Shown here in pieces: positions 1-8,819 of a DNA stretch of 64,000 nt. Source of the DNA: Betaproteobacteria bacterium (GTDB lineage: Bacteria; Pseudomonadota; Gammaproteobacteria; Burkholderiales; Casimicrobiaceae); assembly GCA_016716425.1 (NCBI GenBank), contig JADJWJ010000020.1, positions 62,001 through 126,000 of the forward strand, read 5' to 3'. A program made the position numbers and the translations under genes. The notes below the pieces were generated by a model that ran no database searches, had not been told where the DNA came from, and saw only the letters and a list, made by a program, of their open reading frames with translations. Position 1 is the stretch's first letter, and every line of letters starts with the position of its first letter.

Positions 1-1334
1 CGTCCGGCCGGCTCGACTACGACGCGCCGATCGAGGGCGTGCGCGCGCTGGATCGCTACACGCTGCAATTGAAGCTCACCGAGCCCGACTACGCATTCCT
101 CGACACGCTGACGTCGACGCAGACCGCCCCGGTCGCGCGCGAGGTGATCGAGGCCTACGGCGACGCGTCGGGCTGGGCGATGGGCAACCCGGTCGGCACC
201 GGAGCGTTCCGGCTGTCCGAGTGGCGGCGCGGCCAGCGCATCGTGCTGGAGGCCAACGCCAACTACCGCGAGGAGACGTTTCCGGCGCTGCCGGTCAACG
301 CCGATGCCGACGCCCGCGCCGCGCACGCGGCGATGAAGGGCAAGCGGCTGCCACAGGTCGGCCGCGTCGAGGTGTCCGTGCTGGAGGAGTCGAACCCGCG
401 GCTGCTCGCCTTCAACAGCCGCGAACTCGACATGGTCGACGTGCCGCGCGACCTCGCGACGCGCGCGCTCGACGACGCGAACCGCCTGCGCCAGCCCTAC
501 GCCGGCGAAGGCGTCACGCTGCAACGCGCGCCGGAGGCGGGCCTCGCATTCTTCGCGTACTTCAACATGAACGACCCGGTCGTCGGCGGCTACACGCCGG
601 ACAAGGTCGCGCTGCGCCGCGCGGTCCTCATGGGGTACGACCCGGCGGAGCTCATCAAGGTCGGCCTGCAGGGACAGGGAACGGTCGCCACCCAGCCGAT
701 CCCGCCGGAGGTGCCCGGCCACGTCGCCGGGCTGCGCAGCAGCACGCCGCACGACCCGGCGCTGGCCCGCGCGCTGCTCGACAAGTTCGGCTACCAGGAC
801 CGCGACGGCGACGGGTTCCGCGAACGGCCCGACGGCCGCCCGCTGACGCTGACGATGGGCTCGGCGCCGACCGGCGAGAACCGGATCCGCGACGAGCTGT
901 GGCAGAAGAACATGCGCGCGATCGGCGTGCGCATCGAATTCCTGCAGCAGAAGTGGCCGGACCTGCTCAAGATGGCGCGCGCCGGGCAGCTGCAGATGTG
1001 GATGGTCGGGTGGACCGCGACCTCGGCGGATTCGTTCATGCAGCTCGCCTACGGGCCGAACGGCGGCGAGACCAACATGTCGTTCTTCCGCAACGCCGAG
1101 TACGACGACCTCTTCCGCCGCAGCCGCCGCGCGAAGGACGTCGCGGAGCGGGACAGGCTCTACGCGCGGATGACCGAGATCGTCGCCGCCTACGCGCCGA
1201 TGGGCGGCGGCATCTACCGGATCGAGAACACGCTGGCGCGGCCGTGGGTGCATGGCTACAGGAAGGACAGCTTCCGCTCGCAGCCGTGGCGGTTCGTCGA
1301 CATCGACGTCGCGCGGCAGAAGTCGGGCAAGTGA
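1..1334 (+). CDS. Family 5 ABC solute-binding protein, 5'-truncated by window edge
   Basis: C-terminal part of a periplasmic binding protein of the OppA/DppA type (SBP_bac_5), which captures peptides or similar solutes for an ABC importer. The frame is open from base 3, so the start and signal peptide lie off the left edge; about 443 residues remain against roughly 600 in full members. The segments SGRLDYD, DRYTLQL, NPVGTGAFRLSEW and YFNMNDPVVGGYTPDKVALR closely match the two complete receptors at 48136-51779, so the three are paralogues. No permease follows it here: the next sequence is an opposite-strand SDR remnant, so its partners must lie upstream or elsewhere. The substrate cannot be told from sequence. 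Confidence 0.9.
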   Translation, partial: SGRLDYDAPIEGVRALDRYTLQLKLTEPDYAFLDTLTSTQTAPVAREVIEAYGDASGWAMGNPVGTGAFRLSEWRRGQRIVLEANANYREETFPALPVNADADARAAHAAMKGKRLPQVGRVEVSVLEESNPRLLAFNSRELDMVDVPRDLATRALDDANRLRQPYAGEGVTLQRAPEAGLAFFAYFNMNDPVVGGYTPDKVALRRAVLMGYDPAELIKVGLQGQGTVATQPIPPEVPGHVAGLRSSTPHDPALARALLDKFGYQDRDGDGFRERPDGRPLTLTMGSAPTGENRIRDELWQKNMRAIGVRIEFLQQKWPDLLKMARAGQLQMWMVGWTATSADSFMQLAYGPNGGETNMSFFRNAEYDDLFRRSRRAKDVAERDRLYARMTEIVAAYAPMGGGIYRIENTLARPWVHGYRKDSFRSQPWRFVDIDVARQKSGK

Positions 1335-1499
1335 TGCGTCGAGGCCGAGTACGCTACGGAGCGCACCGGGCAGATCCGGCGTGGCGGGAGCGCAGCCTTG
1401 ACCGCTGCCGCGATCGCCGCCTGTCCGGCGGGCGTGGATTGGGTTGGCGCCAGGCTGTCGGGATCCTGAATCGGCTGGACGCAGCGATCGGCGCCTCCG

Positions 1500-1817
1500 G
1501 TCGTCGATCGGCAATTGCCAGGTCGTGCGGTTCGGCCCGGCGATGCCGGCCGAGCCAACGAGCGCGTCGATGCGCCCGAACGCCATCGCCGTGGCGGCCG
1601 CCGCACGCTCGACCGCGTGCGCGTCGGCCACGTCGAGCGTCTGCGTGTGGGTTCCGTGTCCGAGCCCCGCCGCTGCCGTCGCGAGCGCCGTCGCGTCGAG
1701 GTCCCACCGCGCCGCGCGGGCGCCTGACAGCACCAGCCGCTTCGCGACCGCGAGACCGATCCCCGCCGCGCCGCCGGTGACGACCGCCGTGCGGCCCTCG
1801 CAATCCAGCCGATGCAT
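1500..1817 (-). pseudogene. Truncated short-chain dehydrogenase remnant
   Basis: From an ATG at 1817 the minus strand encodes an SDR N-terminus: RTAVVTGGAAGIGLAVAKRL (the TGxxxGIG dinucleotide loop near residues 14-21), then LDVAD, FGRIDALVGSAGIAGPN and TTWQLPIDD. Homology stops near residue 106, before the catalytic Ser, Tyr and Lys. The frame stays open beyond that only because the DNA is GC-rich, running antisense into the upstream receptor gene. I read it as the 5' third of an SDR gene whose remainder was deleted. The intact SDR at 8820-9635 is a different protein. Confidence 0.6.
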
Positions 1818-1950
1818 CGTTGTCTCCTTCGGTCCGCGATGGTGCCGAGCGCGGGACGACCGGCGGGTGTTCGCGTTGCCGCCGGGAGCCCACCGGCGCG
1901 CGATCGCTTCCGGCCTGGCCCGTTGGTCCGGCCGGCGAAGTCCCCCTTGG

Positions 1951-1975
1951 CCCCCGCCTGACCGCGGGGGTTTTT
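1951..1975 (+). terminator. Rho-independent terminator
   Basis: A 7-bp perfect stem CCCCCGC (1951-1957) / GCGGGGG (1964-1970) with a 6-nt loop is followed directly by TTTTT (1971-1975). It points rightward and can stop transcription from the receptor gene ending at 1334 before the flavoprotein gene starts at 2028. Confidence 0.75.
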
Positions 1976-2027
1976 CATCCGCGGGCCGGTTTCGACATTC
2001 CGGCGCTCCGCAGTACCATTCACGGCG

Positions 2028-3932
2028 ATGAACGACCACGTGACCCGCCGCGACTTCCTGAACGGCATGGCGCTCGCCATCGCCGCGGGCGTCGCGCCGT
2101 CGCGGCTGCTCGCCGCGCCGCCGGCGGGAGCGTCCTACCCGCCCGCGCTCACGGGCATGCGCGGCAGCCAGCCCGGCTCGTACGACGTCGCGCACGAGCT
2201 CCGGGACGGCCGCCGCTTCGACGTGGACCGCGTCGCCGCGCGCGAGAGCGTCGACCTCGTCGTCGTCGGCGCCGGCATCTCCGGGCTCGCCGCCGCCTGG
2301 TACTGGCGCCAGCGGCGCCCGAAGGCGCGCATCCTGATCCTCGATGCGAACGGCGACTTCGGCGGCCACGCGTTGCGCAACGAGTTCGACGTCAACGGGC
2401 GCTTCCTGCTGGGCTACGGCGGCAGCGAGTCGCTCCAGTCGCCCGCGACGCTGTGGAGCGACGAGGCGAAGGCGCTGATCGCATCGCTCGGCGTCGACAT
2501 CGCGCGCTTCGACACCGCGCTCGACCGCACGCTCTACCCGTCGCTCGGCCTCTCGCGGGGCGTATTCTTCATGCGCGAGGCGTTCGGCGTCGACAAGCTC
2601 GTCACCGGCGACCCGATGCGCATGGTCGCCGACGACATCCCGCCGGACCGGATGAACGCGCGCCCGCCCGCCGAGTTCGTGGCGGACTTCCCGGTGTCGG
2701 CGGACGCGAAGGCGAAGCTCGTCGAGATCTACACGTCGACGCGCGACCCGCTGCCCGGCAGGAGCGCCGCCGAAAAGCGGGCGTACCTCGACGGCGTGAG
2801 CTACCGCGACTGGCTGGTCAGGCATTGGCAGCTCGACGAGCAGGCGGCCGACGCGTTCTACGGGCGCACGCTCGACTTCTTCGCGGTGGGAACCGACGCG
2901 GTCTCGGCCTCGGAAGCGTTCGACTACGGCTACCCGGGCTTCGGCGGCATCGGGCTCGAGCGCGACGAGGAAGCGGTCAAGGAGATGGACGAGCCGTACA
3001 TCCACCACTTCCCCGACGGCAACGCGTCGATCGCGCGGCTCCTCGTGCGCGAGCTCGTTCCGGGCGTCGCGCCGGGGTCGACGATGGAGGACATCGTCAC
3101 GGCGCGCTTCGACTACGGCAGGCTCGACCGCGACGGCGCCCCGACGCGCCTCCGCCTCGACAGCACGGTGGTCGCGGTCCGCAACCGCGAGGGCGGCGTC
3201 GATGTGGGCTACGTGCGCGACGGCAAGCTCGTCCGCGTGCGCGCCGGACAGTGCGTGCTGGCGTGCTACCAGTCGATGGTGCCGTACGTGATGCCGGAAC
3301 TGAAGAAGGCGCAGCGCGAGGCGCTCGCGCAGAACGTCAAGGCGCCGCTCGCCTACGTGAAGGTCGCGGTCCGGAACTGGCGGCCCTGGGTCGCGCGGCG
3401 CGTGCACGAGATCGGCAACCCGATGGGGTTCTACTCGCGCCTGAAGCTCGACTACCCGGTGAGCCTCGGCGACTACCGGTTCCCGCGCTCGCCCGACGAG
3501 CCGATGGTGCTGCACCTCGTGCACGTGCCGACGCTGAACGCGCCCGGGCTCGACCTGCGCTCGCGCCTGCGCGCCGCGCGCGCGAAGCTCTACGTCACGC
3601 CGTTCGACACGTTCGAGCGCCACGCCCGCGACGAGCTCACGCGCATGCTGGGGCCGGGCGGCTTCGACGCCGACCGCGACATCGCGGCGATCACCGTGAA
3701 CCGGTGGGGTCACGGCTATTCGTACGCGGGGTCGACCCTCTACGACAAGGAGGGCGACGACGAGAAGATCCCGGCTGCCGCGCGCAAGCGGGTCGGGCGC
3801 ATCGCGTTCGCGAACGCGGACGCCGCGTGGGACCCGTACGTGCACGCGGCGATCGACGAGGCGCGCCGGGCCGTCGACGAACTCGCCGGGAAGCCGAAGA
3901 AGGCGGCGAAGGCCGAGAAAGCGTCGGGCTGA
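2028..3932 (+). CDS. Tat-exported FAD-dependent amine oxidoreductase, spermidine dehydrogenase-like
   Basis: 634-residue flavoprotein. A twin-arginine signal (TRRDFLNGMALAIAAG, residues 6-21) predicts folded export to the periplasm. Residues about 76-90 form the ADP-binding loop of the NAD(P)-binding Rossmann-like superfamily (VDLVVVGAGISGLAAAWYW), followed by an acidic strand end (LILDANGDFGGHA). Length and the FGGHALRNEF...GYGGSESLQSP pattern resemble periplasmic spermidine dehydrogenases of Pseudomonas, which oxidise polyamines with transfer of electrons to the respiratory chain. The family also contains uncharacterised oxidoreductases, so the substrate is an inference. It stands alone between a terminator and a hairpin cluster; its stop codon lies in a hairpin loop. 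Confidence 0.8.
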   Translation: MNDHVTRRDFLNGMALAIAAGVAPSRLLAAPPAGASYPPALTGMRGSQPGSYDVAHELRDGRRFDVDRVAARESVDLVVVGAGISGLAAAWYWRQRRPKARILILDANGDFGGHALRNEFDVNGRFLLGYGGSESLQSPATLWSDEAKALIASLGVDIARFDTALDRTLYPSLGLSRGVFFMREAFGVDKLVTGDPMRMVADDIPPDRMNARPPAEFVADFPVSADAKAKLVEIYTSTRDPLPGRSAAEKRAYLDGVSYRDWLVRHWQLDEQAADAFYGRTLDFFAVGTDAVSASEAFDYGYPGFGGIGLERDEEAVKEMDEPYIHHFPDGNASIARLLVRELVPGVAPGSTMEDIVTARFDYGRLDRDGAPTRLRLDSTVVAVRNREGGVDVGYVRDGKLVRVRAGQCVLACYQSMVPYVMPELKKAQREALAQNVKAPLAYVKVAVRNWRPWVARRVHEIGNPMGFYSRLKLDYPVSLGDYRFPRSPDEPMVLHLVHVPTLNAPGLDLRSRLRAARAKLYVTPFDTFERHARDELTRMLGPGGFDADRDIAAITVNRWGHGYSYAGSTLYDKEGDDEKIPAAARKRVGRIAFANADAAWDPYVHAAIDEARRAVDELAGKPKKAAKAEKASG

Positions 3933-3977
3933 AGCCCGACCTACCGGACTCGCGCGCGGGCCGGCCTTCGGGCCGGC
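3923..3977 (+). repeat. Two 3' hairpins, one with a UUCG tetraloop
   Basis: GTCGGGC (3923-3929) pairs with GCCCGAC (3934-3940) around a TGAA loop that contains the flavoprotein stop codon. GCCGGCC (3960-3966) pairs with GGCCGGC (3971-3977) around TTCG, the very stable cUUCGg tetraloop. Neither has a T-run, so mRNA stabilisation or a dispersed palindromic repeat is as likely as termination. Confidence 0.5.
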
Positions 3978-4611
3978 GGGCATCGCCGGGCCGGGTTGAC
4001 TCGTGCCCGTCCTCGCCCGCTTTTCCTGGGCTTCGGGCACCATTCGGGGGCGGGCGCCGCGCAGCTCCGATCGATGCGGCCCGTCCAGGACGCAACATTC
4101 TCCCTGGCGCACGACCTCGCGGCCCCCCGCTTGCCGCAGAAGTCGATTCGCTCGTGCCGACCCGGGTTGGCAAACCCGCCCACGGCCGGCACCGGTCTCA
4201 CCGACGGGTAGTCAATGCAACCGCACGAGGCCGCGGGTGCAGGCGCCGGTAGAGAGGTCAGGCGTGGATGTTCGGTGGCAATGGGCCGCTCCGCGCGCGT
4301 GTCGCGGCACGTTCGGGCGGATGCCGAGGCCTGGGTGGTCGCGCGCGGTCGCGGTCCCGTCCGGCCCATTCCGCATGGGCGGAGACCCCGCACGCGCCGC
4401 GCCGCGTGGCGTGTGCATGCGGCATCGGTCGCGCCGTTCTCGTGCGTGCCAGGCCGGCTGCTTCGGCATCGTGTCGCCGTCGTACACCGCGCACCTTCCC
4501 GGCGCCTCGCTGTCTGGCACCTGCACCACGCCGTCGTCGACCAGCCTACAACAGCGCGGGCCGCGCACGCCCTCCGCTCGCGGCCCGTCCTGATGCAGCT
4601 ACCGCGGTGGG
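3978..4611. other. Intergenic, no gene recognised
   Basis: About 630 bases between two converging genes. Reading frames here are open only because of base composition and none shows a recognisable domain, signal peptide or ribosome binding site. No tRNA-like fold or repeat was seen. Confidence 0.5.
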
Positions 4612-6531
4612 TCAGGAGCCGGGCGCGCACATCACCACGAGATCGGGGCCGTCGCCTTCGGCGAGCCAGCCCTGGGCGACCATCCCGTCGCGCACCGTGC
4701 GCTCGGTCATGTATCGGTGATTGGCGTCGGGCCGGTTGCTGAACACGCGATAGACCGGCGTCGTATTGGCGGGACACACGCCGGCGGTGGGCAGGATCAT
4801 GTGCATGAAGCTCGGGTCTTCCAGCACGAAGCTCGGATTGGCTGCACCGGTGGCGGCGCACTCCGCCGTCCCGCGGCCGAAGAAGTGCGAATCGCCGAGC
4901 GCGGGCGGAATGTAGTAGCGGCAGATCGCCGACGAGCCGGGCTGCGCGGAAACGTAGCCGTTGAAGCTCTTGCCCGTGCGCGTCCAGCCTTTGATGACCG
5001 TGCCCGCGTCGAGCACCGCGATCTCGGCGGCAAGCCACGTTATGAAGTAGTGATCGAGCGACGCGTGATAGTACTCGACGACGTTGGCGAAGGCCGGCAG
5101 CGACACGTTGCCGGTAACCTTGAACGTGTAGCCGGCGGTTGCGACATTGGCTGCGCTGTCGCTCACCTGCGCCGTGAATGCGTACTCGCCAGGAGTCGTC
5201 GGCGCGCCCATGATCGCGCCGATGTCGCTCTGGAACGTCACCCCCGGCGGCATCGAGCCCGCGGTGATCGCCCAGGCGTAGGGCGGACGTCCGCCCGACA
5301 CGCCCAGCGGCCGCACGAACGCCTCGCCTGCGGGCCACGTAGCGTTTGCCGCAAGCGCACCCGCCGTGGCGATGTGCGAAACATTCTCGCCGGCCGGGAA
5401 CGGCGATCCCTCGATCGGCGTGAGCGTGCCGGTCGCGTCGTCGATGCGAAAGCCGGACACGCTGGCAGCGTTGCCGTTCGCCGTATAGACGAAGCGGCCG
5501 TTTTTCGCGGCCGCGACGCTGATCGGGTTGGCGCCCGTGGTCACGCCGGGTCCTGCGGGCGTGATCGTGCCATCGGCCTGGATCCTGTAGGGCGTGAGGA
5601 CGCTCGACGGTTCGTCCGACGCGACGTAGAGATAGCGCCCCGACGGATCGACCGCCATGGCGGAGGAGTCGGAGCCGAAGCCGGCGCCGATCGGGGCGAG
5701 GGCGCCGGTCGCCGCATTGATCGCGAACGCGAGGACCTGCGTACTTTCGTCGACGTAGAGGTACTTGCCGCGTGGATCGATCGCGAGGTTGCGCGGCTGC
5801 ACGCCGGCTGCGTACGGCGAGCCGGGAAGCGGCGTCAACGCGCCGGTGTCGCGGTTGATCGCGTACCCCGAGATGTTGTTCGCGAGCTGGTTCGTCGCAT
5901 AGACGAAGCGCCCGCTCGGGTCGGCGACCACGTTGCGCGTTCCTCTGCCTGCCGCGTACGGCGAGCCGGCGAGCGGCGTCAACGTGCCCGTCGTTGCGTC
6001 CACTGCAAACCCGGACAGGGTTCCGTCGTCGGGATTGGCGGCGTAGACGAACTCGCCTGCCGGATCGATCGTGACCGAGCGCGTTCCGATGCCGGCGCGA
6101 AACGGCGTACCGGGAATCGGCGTCAGCGTCGACGCGGCGGCGTCGTACGCGAACGCGCAGACGTTGCCGAACGCGCCGGCGTCGGTCGCGAGGTAGATGA
6201 AGCGGCCGTTGGGATGGATCGCGGCGCTCTTGGAGACCGCGCAGCCGGTCGGAGTCGCGCCGGGGATCGGGACCAGCGCACCTTCCACCGGAGCGGCCTT
6301 CGGCGTGACACCGCGAGCCAGAGCCGGTTCGTCATTCACGAGATGGATCAGCCTGTACAGGAAGTAGAGCGCGTCCTCGCCGTGGCTAACGTTCTCGAGC
6401 TCTGCCATGAAGTCGACGATGGTCTGCGCGATGAGGAGCTTCGCGCCGGGCCCGGTCTGGGCTTGGAGACCCGGCGGGACGAGGGCAAGCAGGGCGACAA
6501 GCACAGCGAGGATCGACGGGCGGGCGCGCAT
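4612..6531 (-). CDS. Secreted YVTN-type beta-propeller protein with Ig-like and DUF5648 C-terminal domains
   Basis: 639 residues. A Sec signal peptide (RPSILAVLVALLALVPPGLQA) is followed by about seven propeller blades of the lactonase/YVTN type, each with a variant of TLTPLAGSPYAAG then DPSGRFVYATN (roughly residues 75-400). A putative Ig-like (He_PIG) domain follows (GGRPPYAWAITAGSMPPGVTF), then a C-terminal DUF5648-like module (VVEYYHASLDHYFIT, KGWTRTGKSFNGY, NRPDANHRYMT). The architecture suggests an exported surface or periplasmic binding protein. The 6-phosphogluconolactonase-like propeller does not by itself prove lactonase activity. It is monocistronic. Confidence 0.8.
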   Translation of the reverse strand: MRARPSILAVLVALLALVPPGLQAQTGPGAKLLIAQTIVDFMAELENVSHGEDALYFLYRLIHLVNDEPALARGVTPKAAPVEGALVPIPGATPTGCAVSKSAAIHPNGRFIYLATDAGAFGNVCAFAYDAAASTLTPIPGTPFRAGIGTRSVTIDPAGEFVYAANPDDGTLSGFAVDATTGTLTPLAGSPYAAGRGTRNVVADPSGRFVYATNQLANNISGYAINRDTGALTPLPGSPYAAGVQPRNLAIDPRGKYLYVDESTQVLAFAINAATGALAPIGAGFGSDSSAMAVDPSGRYLYVASDEPSSVLTPYRIQADGTITPAGPGVTTGANPISVAAAKNGRFVYTANGNAASVSGFRIDDATGTLTPIEGSPFPAGENVSHIATAGALAANATWPAGEAFVRPLGVSGGRPPYAWAITAGSMPPGVTFQSDIGAIMGAPTTPGEYAFTAQVSDSAANVATAGYTFKVTGNVSLPAFANVVEYYHASLDHYFITWLAAEIAVLDAGTVIKGWTRTGKSFNGYVSAQPGSSAICRYYIPPALGDSHFFGRGTAECAATGAANPSFVLEDPSFMHMILPTAGVCPANTTPVYRVFSNRPDANHRYMTERTVRDGMVAQGWLAEGDGPDLVVMCAPGS

Positions 6532-6663
6532 TCGATACCTCCGGGAAACGAAGGGCTGGCAGCCCGTGAATCATACGCCGGATTCACCTCGGTCCGGTTG
6601 AATCCCAACCTGTTGAACTTGCCTGGGGTTTGGCCGGACAGCGTTGATCTTGTCGCAGTCACT

Positions 6664-6742
6664 ACCCTCACTCCAGCCGTGTCCCGCAAGCGGGAGGTGG
6701 TGATGGACCCTCGCCCCGCGTAGCGGGGAGTGATTGGGGTGA
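6664..6742. repeat. REP-like palindromic element, diverged copy
   Basis: Contains stems TCCCGC/GCGGGA (6682-6695) and CCCCGC/GCGGGG (6714-6728), with outer CCTCACTCCAGCC and TTGGGGTGAG ends. The arrangement resembles the two better-preserved units at 41567-41607 and 41689-41729. Confidence 0.5.
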
Positions 6743-6809
6743 GCGGGCTCTTGCGTGGCGGCATTGCGACAGGTGCGCAACGCCGTCGCGCTCGAACGCC
6801 ACCGTCGGA

Positions 6810-6839
6810 TTGCCGCGACACTCCACGCTCGCGTAGAAT
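6810..6839 (+). promoter_or_regulatory. Candidate sigma70 promoter
   Basis: TTGCCG (6810-6815) and TAGAAT (6834-6839) are separated by 18 bases. It could transcribe a 49-codon reading frame (6876-7025) and the MFS gene at 7177. Confidence 0.35.
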
Positions 6840-6875
6840 CCGCATTCGTTCGTTGCCACCCTTTCGATCGCGCCC

Positions 6876-7025
6876 ATGACGCCCAACCGAATTCCGTACC
6901 CGTCCGCCCCTGCCGCGGCGCGGCTGCGCGCGCGGTGGTGCTCGGGCGTGAACCCCACGGGCATTCGCGTGCTGTCGTCGCCGCACCGCGGCCGAATCGG
7001 CGCCGAACTCGCCGTCCGGCAGTAA
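6876..7025 (+). CDS. Possible 49-residue small ORF, doubtful
   Basis: ATG to TAA frame about 37 bases after a plausible -10 box. The product is Arg/Ala/Pro-rich (starts MTPNRIPYPSAP) with no recognised motif and no clear Shine-Dalgarno sequence. It may be a leader peptide ahead of the MFS gene or simply an open frame in GC-rich DNA. Confidence 0.15.
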   Translation: MTPNRIPYPSAPAAARLRARWCSGVNPTGIRVLSSPHRGRIGAELAVRQ

Positions 7026-7176
7026 CGTCCCGTCGGGATTCCCGCCGGGTTTGCGGCGGGAACCGGAGCATCGGGGCGCACCCCCTTCCGATTTCCGCCT
7101 GTCGATCGCATCGCCGCGCCCGCGCGACCCGCGCGGGCGAGGAAGGGCCGTACCGCGGCCCGCCACAGGTGTCGTC

Positions 7177-8451
7177 ATGGATCGCTTGCAACGCCGGCTT
7201 CGCCGCACGTTCCGCGGGCTCTGGCGCTCTCCGGACTTCCGGACGCTCTGGATCTCGCTGACCGTCACGTCGTTCGGCGCCCAGATCACGAACCTCGCGC
7301 TGCCGCTGACGGCCGCGCTGCTGCTCTCCGCCACGCCGCTGCAGATGGGCGTGCTCGTCGCACTGGAGACGCTGCCGTTCGCGCTGGTGTCGCTGCACGC
7401 GGGCGTGCTGCTCGACCGCGTGCGCAGGTTGCCGGTCGTCGTGCTGACCAACCTCGCGCGCGGCGTGGCGCTGCTCGTCATCCCGGCGGCCGCGTTCACC
7501 GACCTCCTGACCATCGAGATCCTATACGGCGTGGGCTTCTTCTGCGGCGTGCAGAACGTGATCGGCGGCGCCGCGCATCAGGTGCTGCTGGCGCAGCTCG
7601 CGGGCCGCAGGCGGCTGGTCGAGGCCAACGCGAAGACCGCGCTCGGCGAGACGTCGGCGGCGCTGGTCGGCCCCGGCGTGGCCGGCGGCCTCATCCAGCT
7701 GCTGACGGCGCCGTTCGCGATTGTGGTCGACGCGTGCGCGTTCCTGTTCTCGGCACTGCTGCTGCGGCGCGTGCGCGCGCCCAACGATGTCCCGCACGAC
7801 GGGCCGAAGGCGTCGGTCGGCGCCGAGATCGCGGAAGGGCTGAAGCTCGTGCTGCGCAACCGCACGCTGTTCGCGCTAGCGTGGCTGTCGGCGCTGTGGC
7901 AGTTCCTGCACCACATGCAGATCGCCGTGCTGATCCTGTTCGCGACGCGCGAGCTCGGGCTGTCGCCGGGCGCGATCGGCCTCACGTACATGTTCGGCGG
8001 GCTGGGCTGCGTGATCGCGGCCGCCAGCGCCGAGCGGCTCGCCGCGCGCTACGGTGTGGGCCCGACGATCGTGCACGGCCTCATCCTGACCGCGCTCGCG
8101 TGGCAGGCGTTCGGCCTGATCGGCGGCCCCGTGTGGCTTGCCACGCTGCTGCTCGGCCTCGCGATGCTGTTGTTCGACTTCGGCGGCGTGCTCTACGGGA
8201 TCAACTACCTGTCGCTGCGGCAGGCGATCACGCCGGACCGGCTGCTCGGGCGCATGACGGCGACGATGCGCTTCCTCACCGTCGCGATGGCGCCGCTGGG
8301 CTCGCTCGTCGGCGGCGCGCTGGCGACGTGGGTCGGCCTGCGCGGCACGCTGCTCGTCGTCGGCGCGCTGGGGCTCGCGCTGTCGGCGGCGGCCGTGCTG
8401 TGGTCGCCGGTGCGGCGGCACCGGGCGCTGCCCGCGGTCGCGGTGGAGTGA
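7177..8451 (+). CDS. MFS transporter, drug/enterobactin exporter-like
   Basis: 424-residue inner-membrane protein with about twelve hydrophobic segments. The N-terminal half reads SPDFRTLWISLTVTSFGAQI and GVLLDRVRRLPVVVLTNLAR, the loop 2-3 Asp-Arg motif of the MFS_3 subfamily (EntS-like and macrolide-efflux-like proteins). I chose the ATG at 7177 (MDRLQRRLRR); a TTG-initiated extension upstream would add a Pro/Arg-rich segment with no hydrophobic character. These proteins export small molecules by proton antiport, but the substrate is unknown. There are no operon partners: 370 bases separate it from the next gene. Confidence 0.85.
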   Translation: MDRLQRRLRRTFRGLWRSPDFRTLWISLTVTSFGAQITNLALPLTAALLLSATPLQMGVLVALETLPFALVSLHAGVLLDRVRRLPVVVLTNLARGVALLVIPAAAFTDLLTIEILYGVGFFCGVQNVIGGAAHQVLLAQLAGRRRLVEANAKTALGETSAALVGPGVAGGLIQLLTAPFAIVVDACAFLFSALLLRRVRAPNDVPHDGPKASVGAEIAEGLKLVLRNRTLFALAWLSALWQFLHHMQIAVLILFATRELGLSPGAIGLTYMFGGLGCVIAAASAERLAARYGVGPTIVHGLILTALAWQAFGLIGGPVWLATLLLGLAMLLFDFGGVLYGINYLSLRQAITPDRLLGRMTATMRFLTVAMAPLGSLVGGALATWVGLRGTLLVVGALGLALSAAAVLWSPVRRHRALPAVAVE

Positions 8452-8819
8452 GGCGACGTCGGGGCCCGCACGTTGATCTGGCGGCACGCGCGGAAATCGG
8501 ACGTCGGGGCCGTCGCCTGAGCGCGCGCAGGACGGTGGCAGTTCCACGCCGGCGCGTGTACGGGCCGCGATGCCGTGGTCGGCCCACCCTGGAGCGCTCG
8601 CGCCGCTCCCGGACATCCGCGATCGGGCGGCGTGCGCCCGCGCCCGTGCGCTCGATCGCGCAGCGAGAATCGAACGAACGTTCGATGCGCCTGATGGAGT
8701 CCCAGGCTCGCCTGCCCGCGCGGATCCTGACCAGCGTCAAGTTGCAGCGCAAAATCCTGTGTCGCCGCCGGCAGAAAGCGCTAGAATGCTGCGGTGCACC
8801 ATAATCATCGGGAGCGGGC
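8452..8819. other. Intergenic region upstream of SDR gene
   Basis: No gene is recognised. It holds a palindrome at 8669-8686 and a TAGAAT box (8782-8787) about 33 bases before the SDR start codon, which may be its -10 element. Confidence 0.45.
8669..8686. promoter_or_regulatory. Candidate operator palindrome
   Basis: ATCGAAC-GAAC-GTTCGAT, perfect 7-bp arms with a 4-base spacer around the core CGAACGTTCG. The symmetry is typical of TetR-family operators. It lies 133 bases upstream of the SDR start; no TetR gene is in the window. Confidence 0.35.

Noticed and set aside
4215..4742. Several overlapping open frames in the 4.0-4.6 kb spacer
   Set aside because: All are Arg/Ala/Pro-rich, lack ribosome binding sites and domains, and mirror each other on both strands.
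7051..7176. TTG-initiated N-terminal extension of the MFS transporter
   Set aside because: The added 42 residues are Pro/Arg-rich and not conserved-looking, and an ATG directly precedes the first typical MFS segment.
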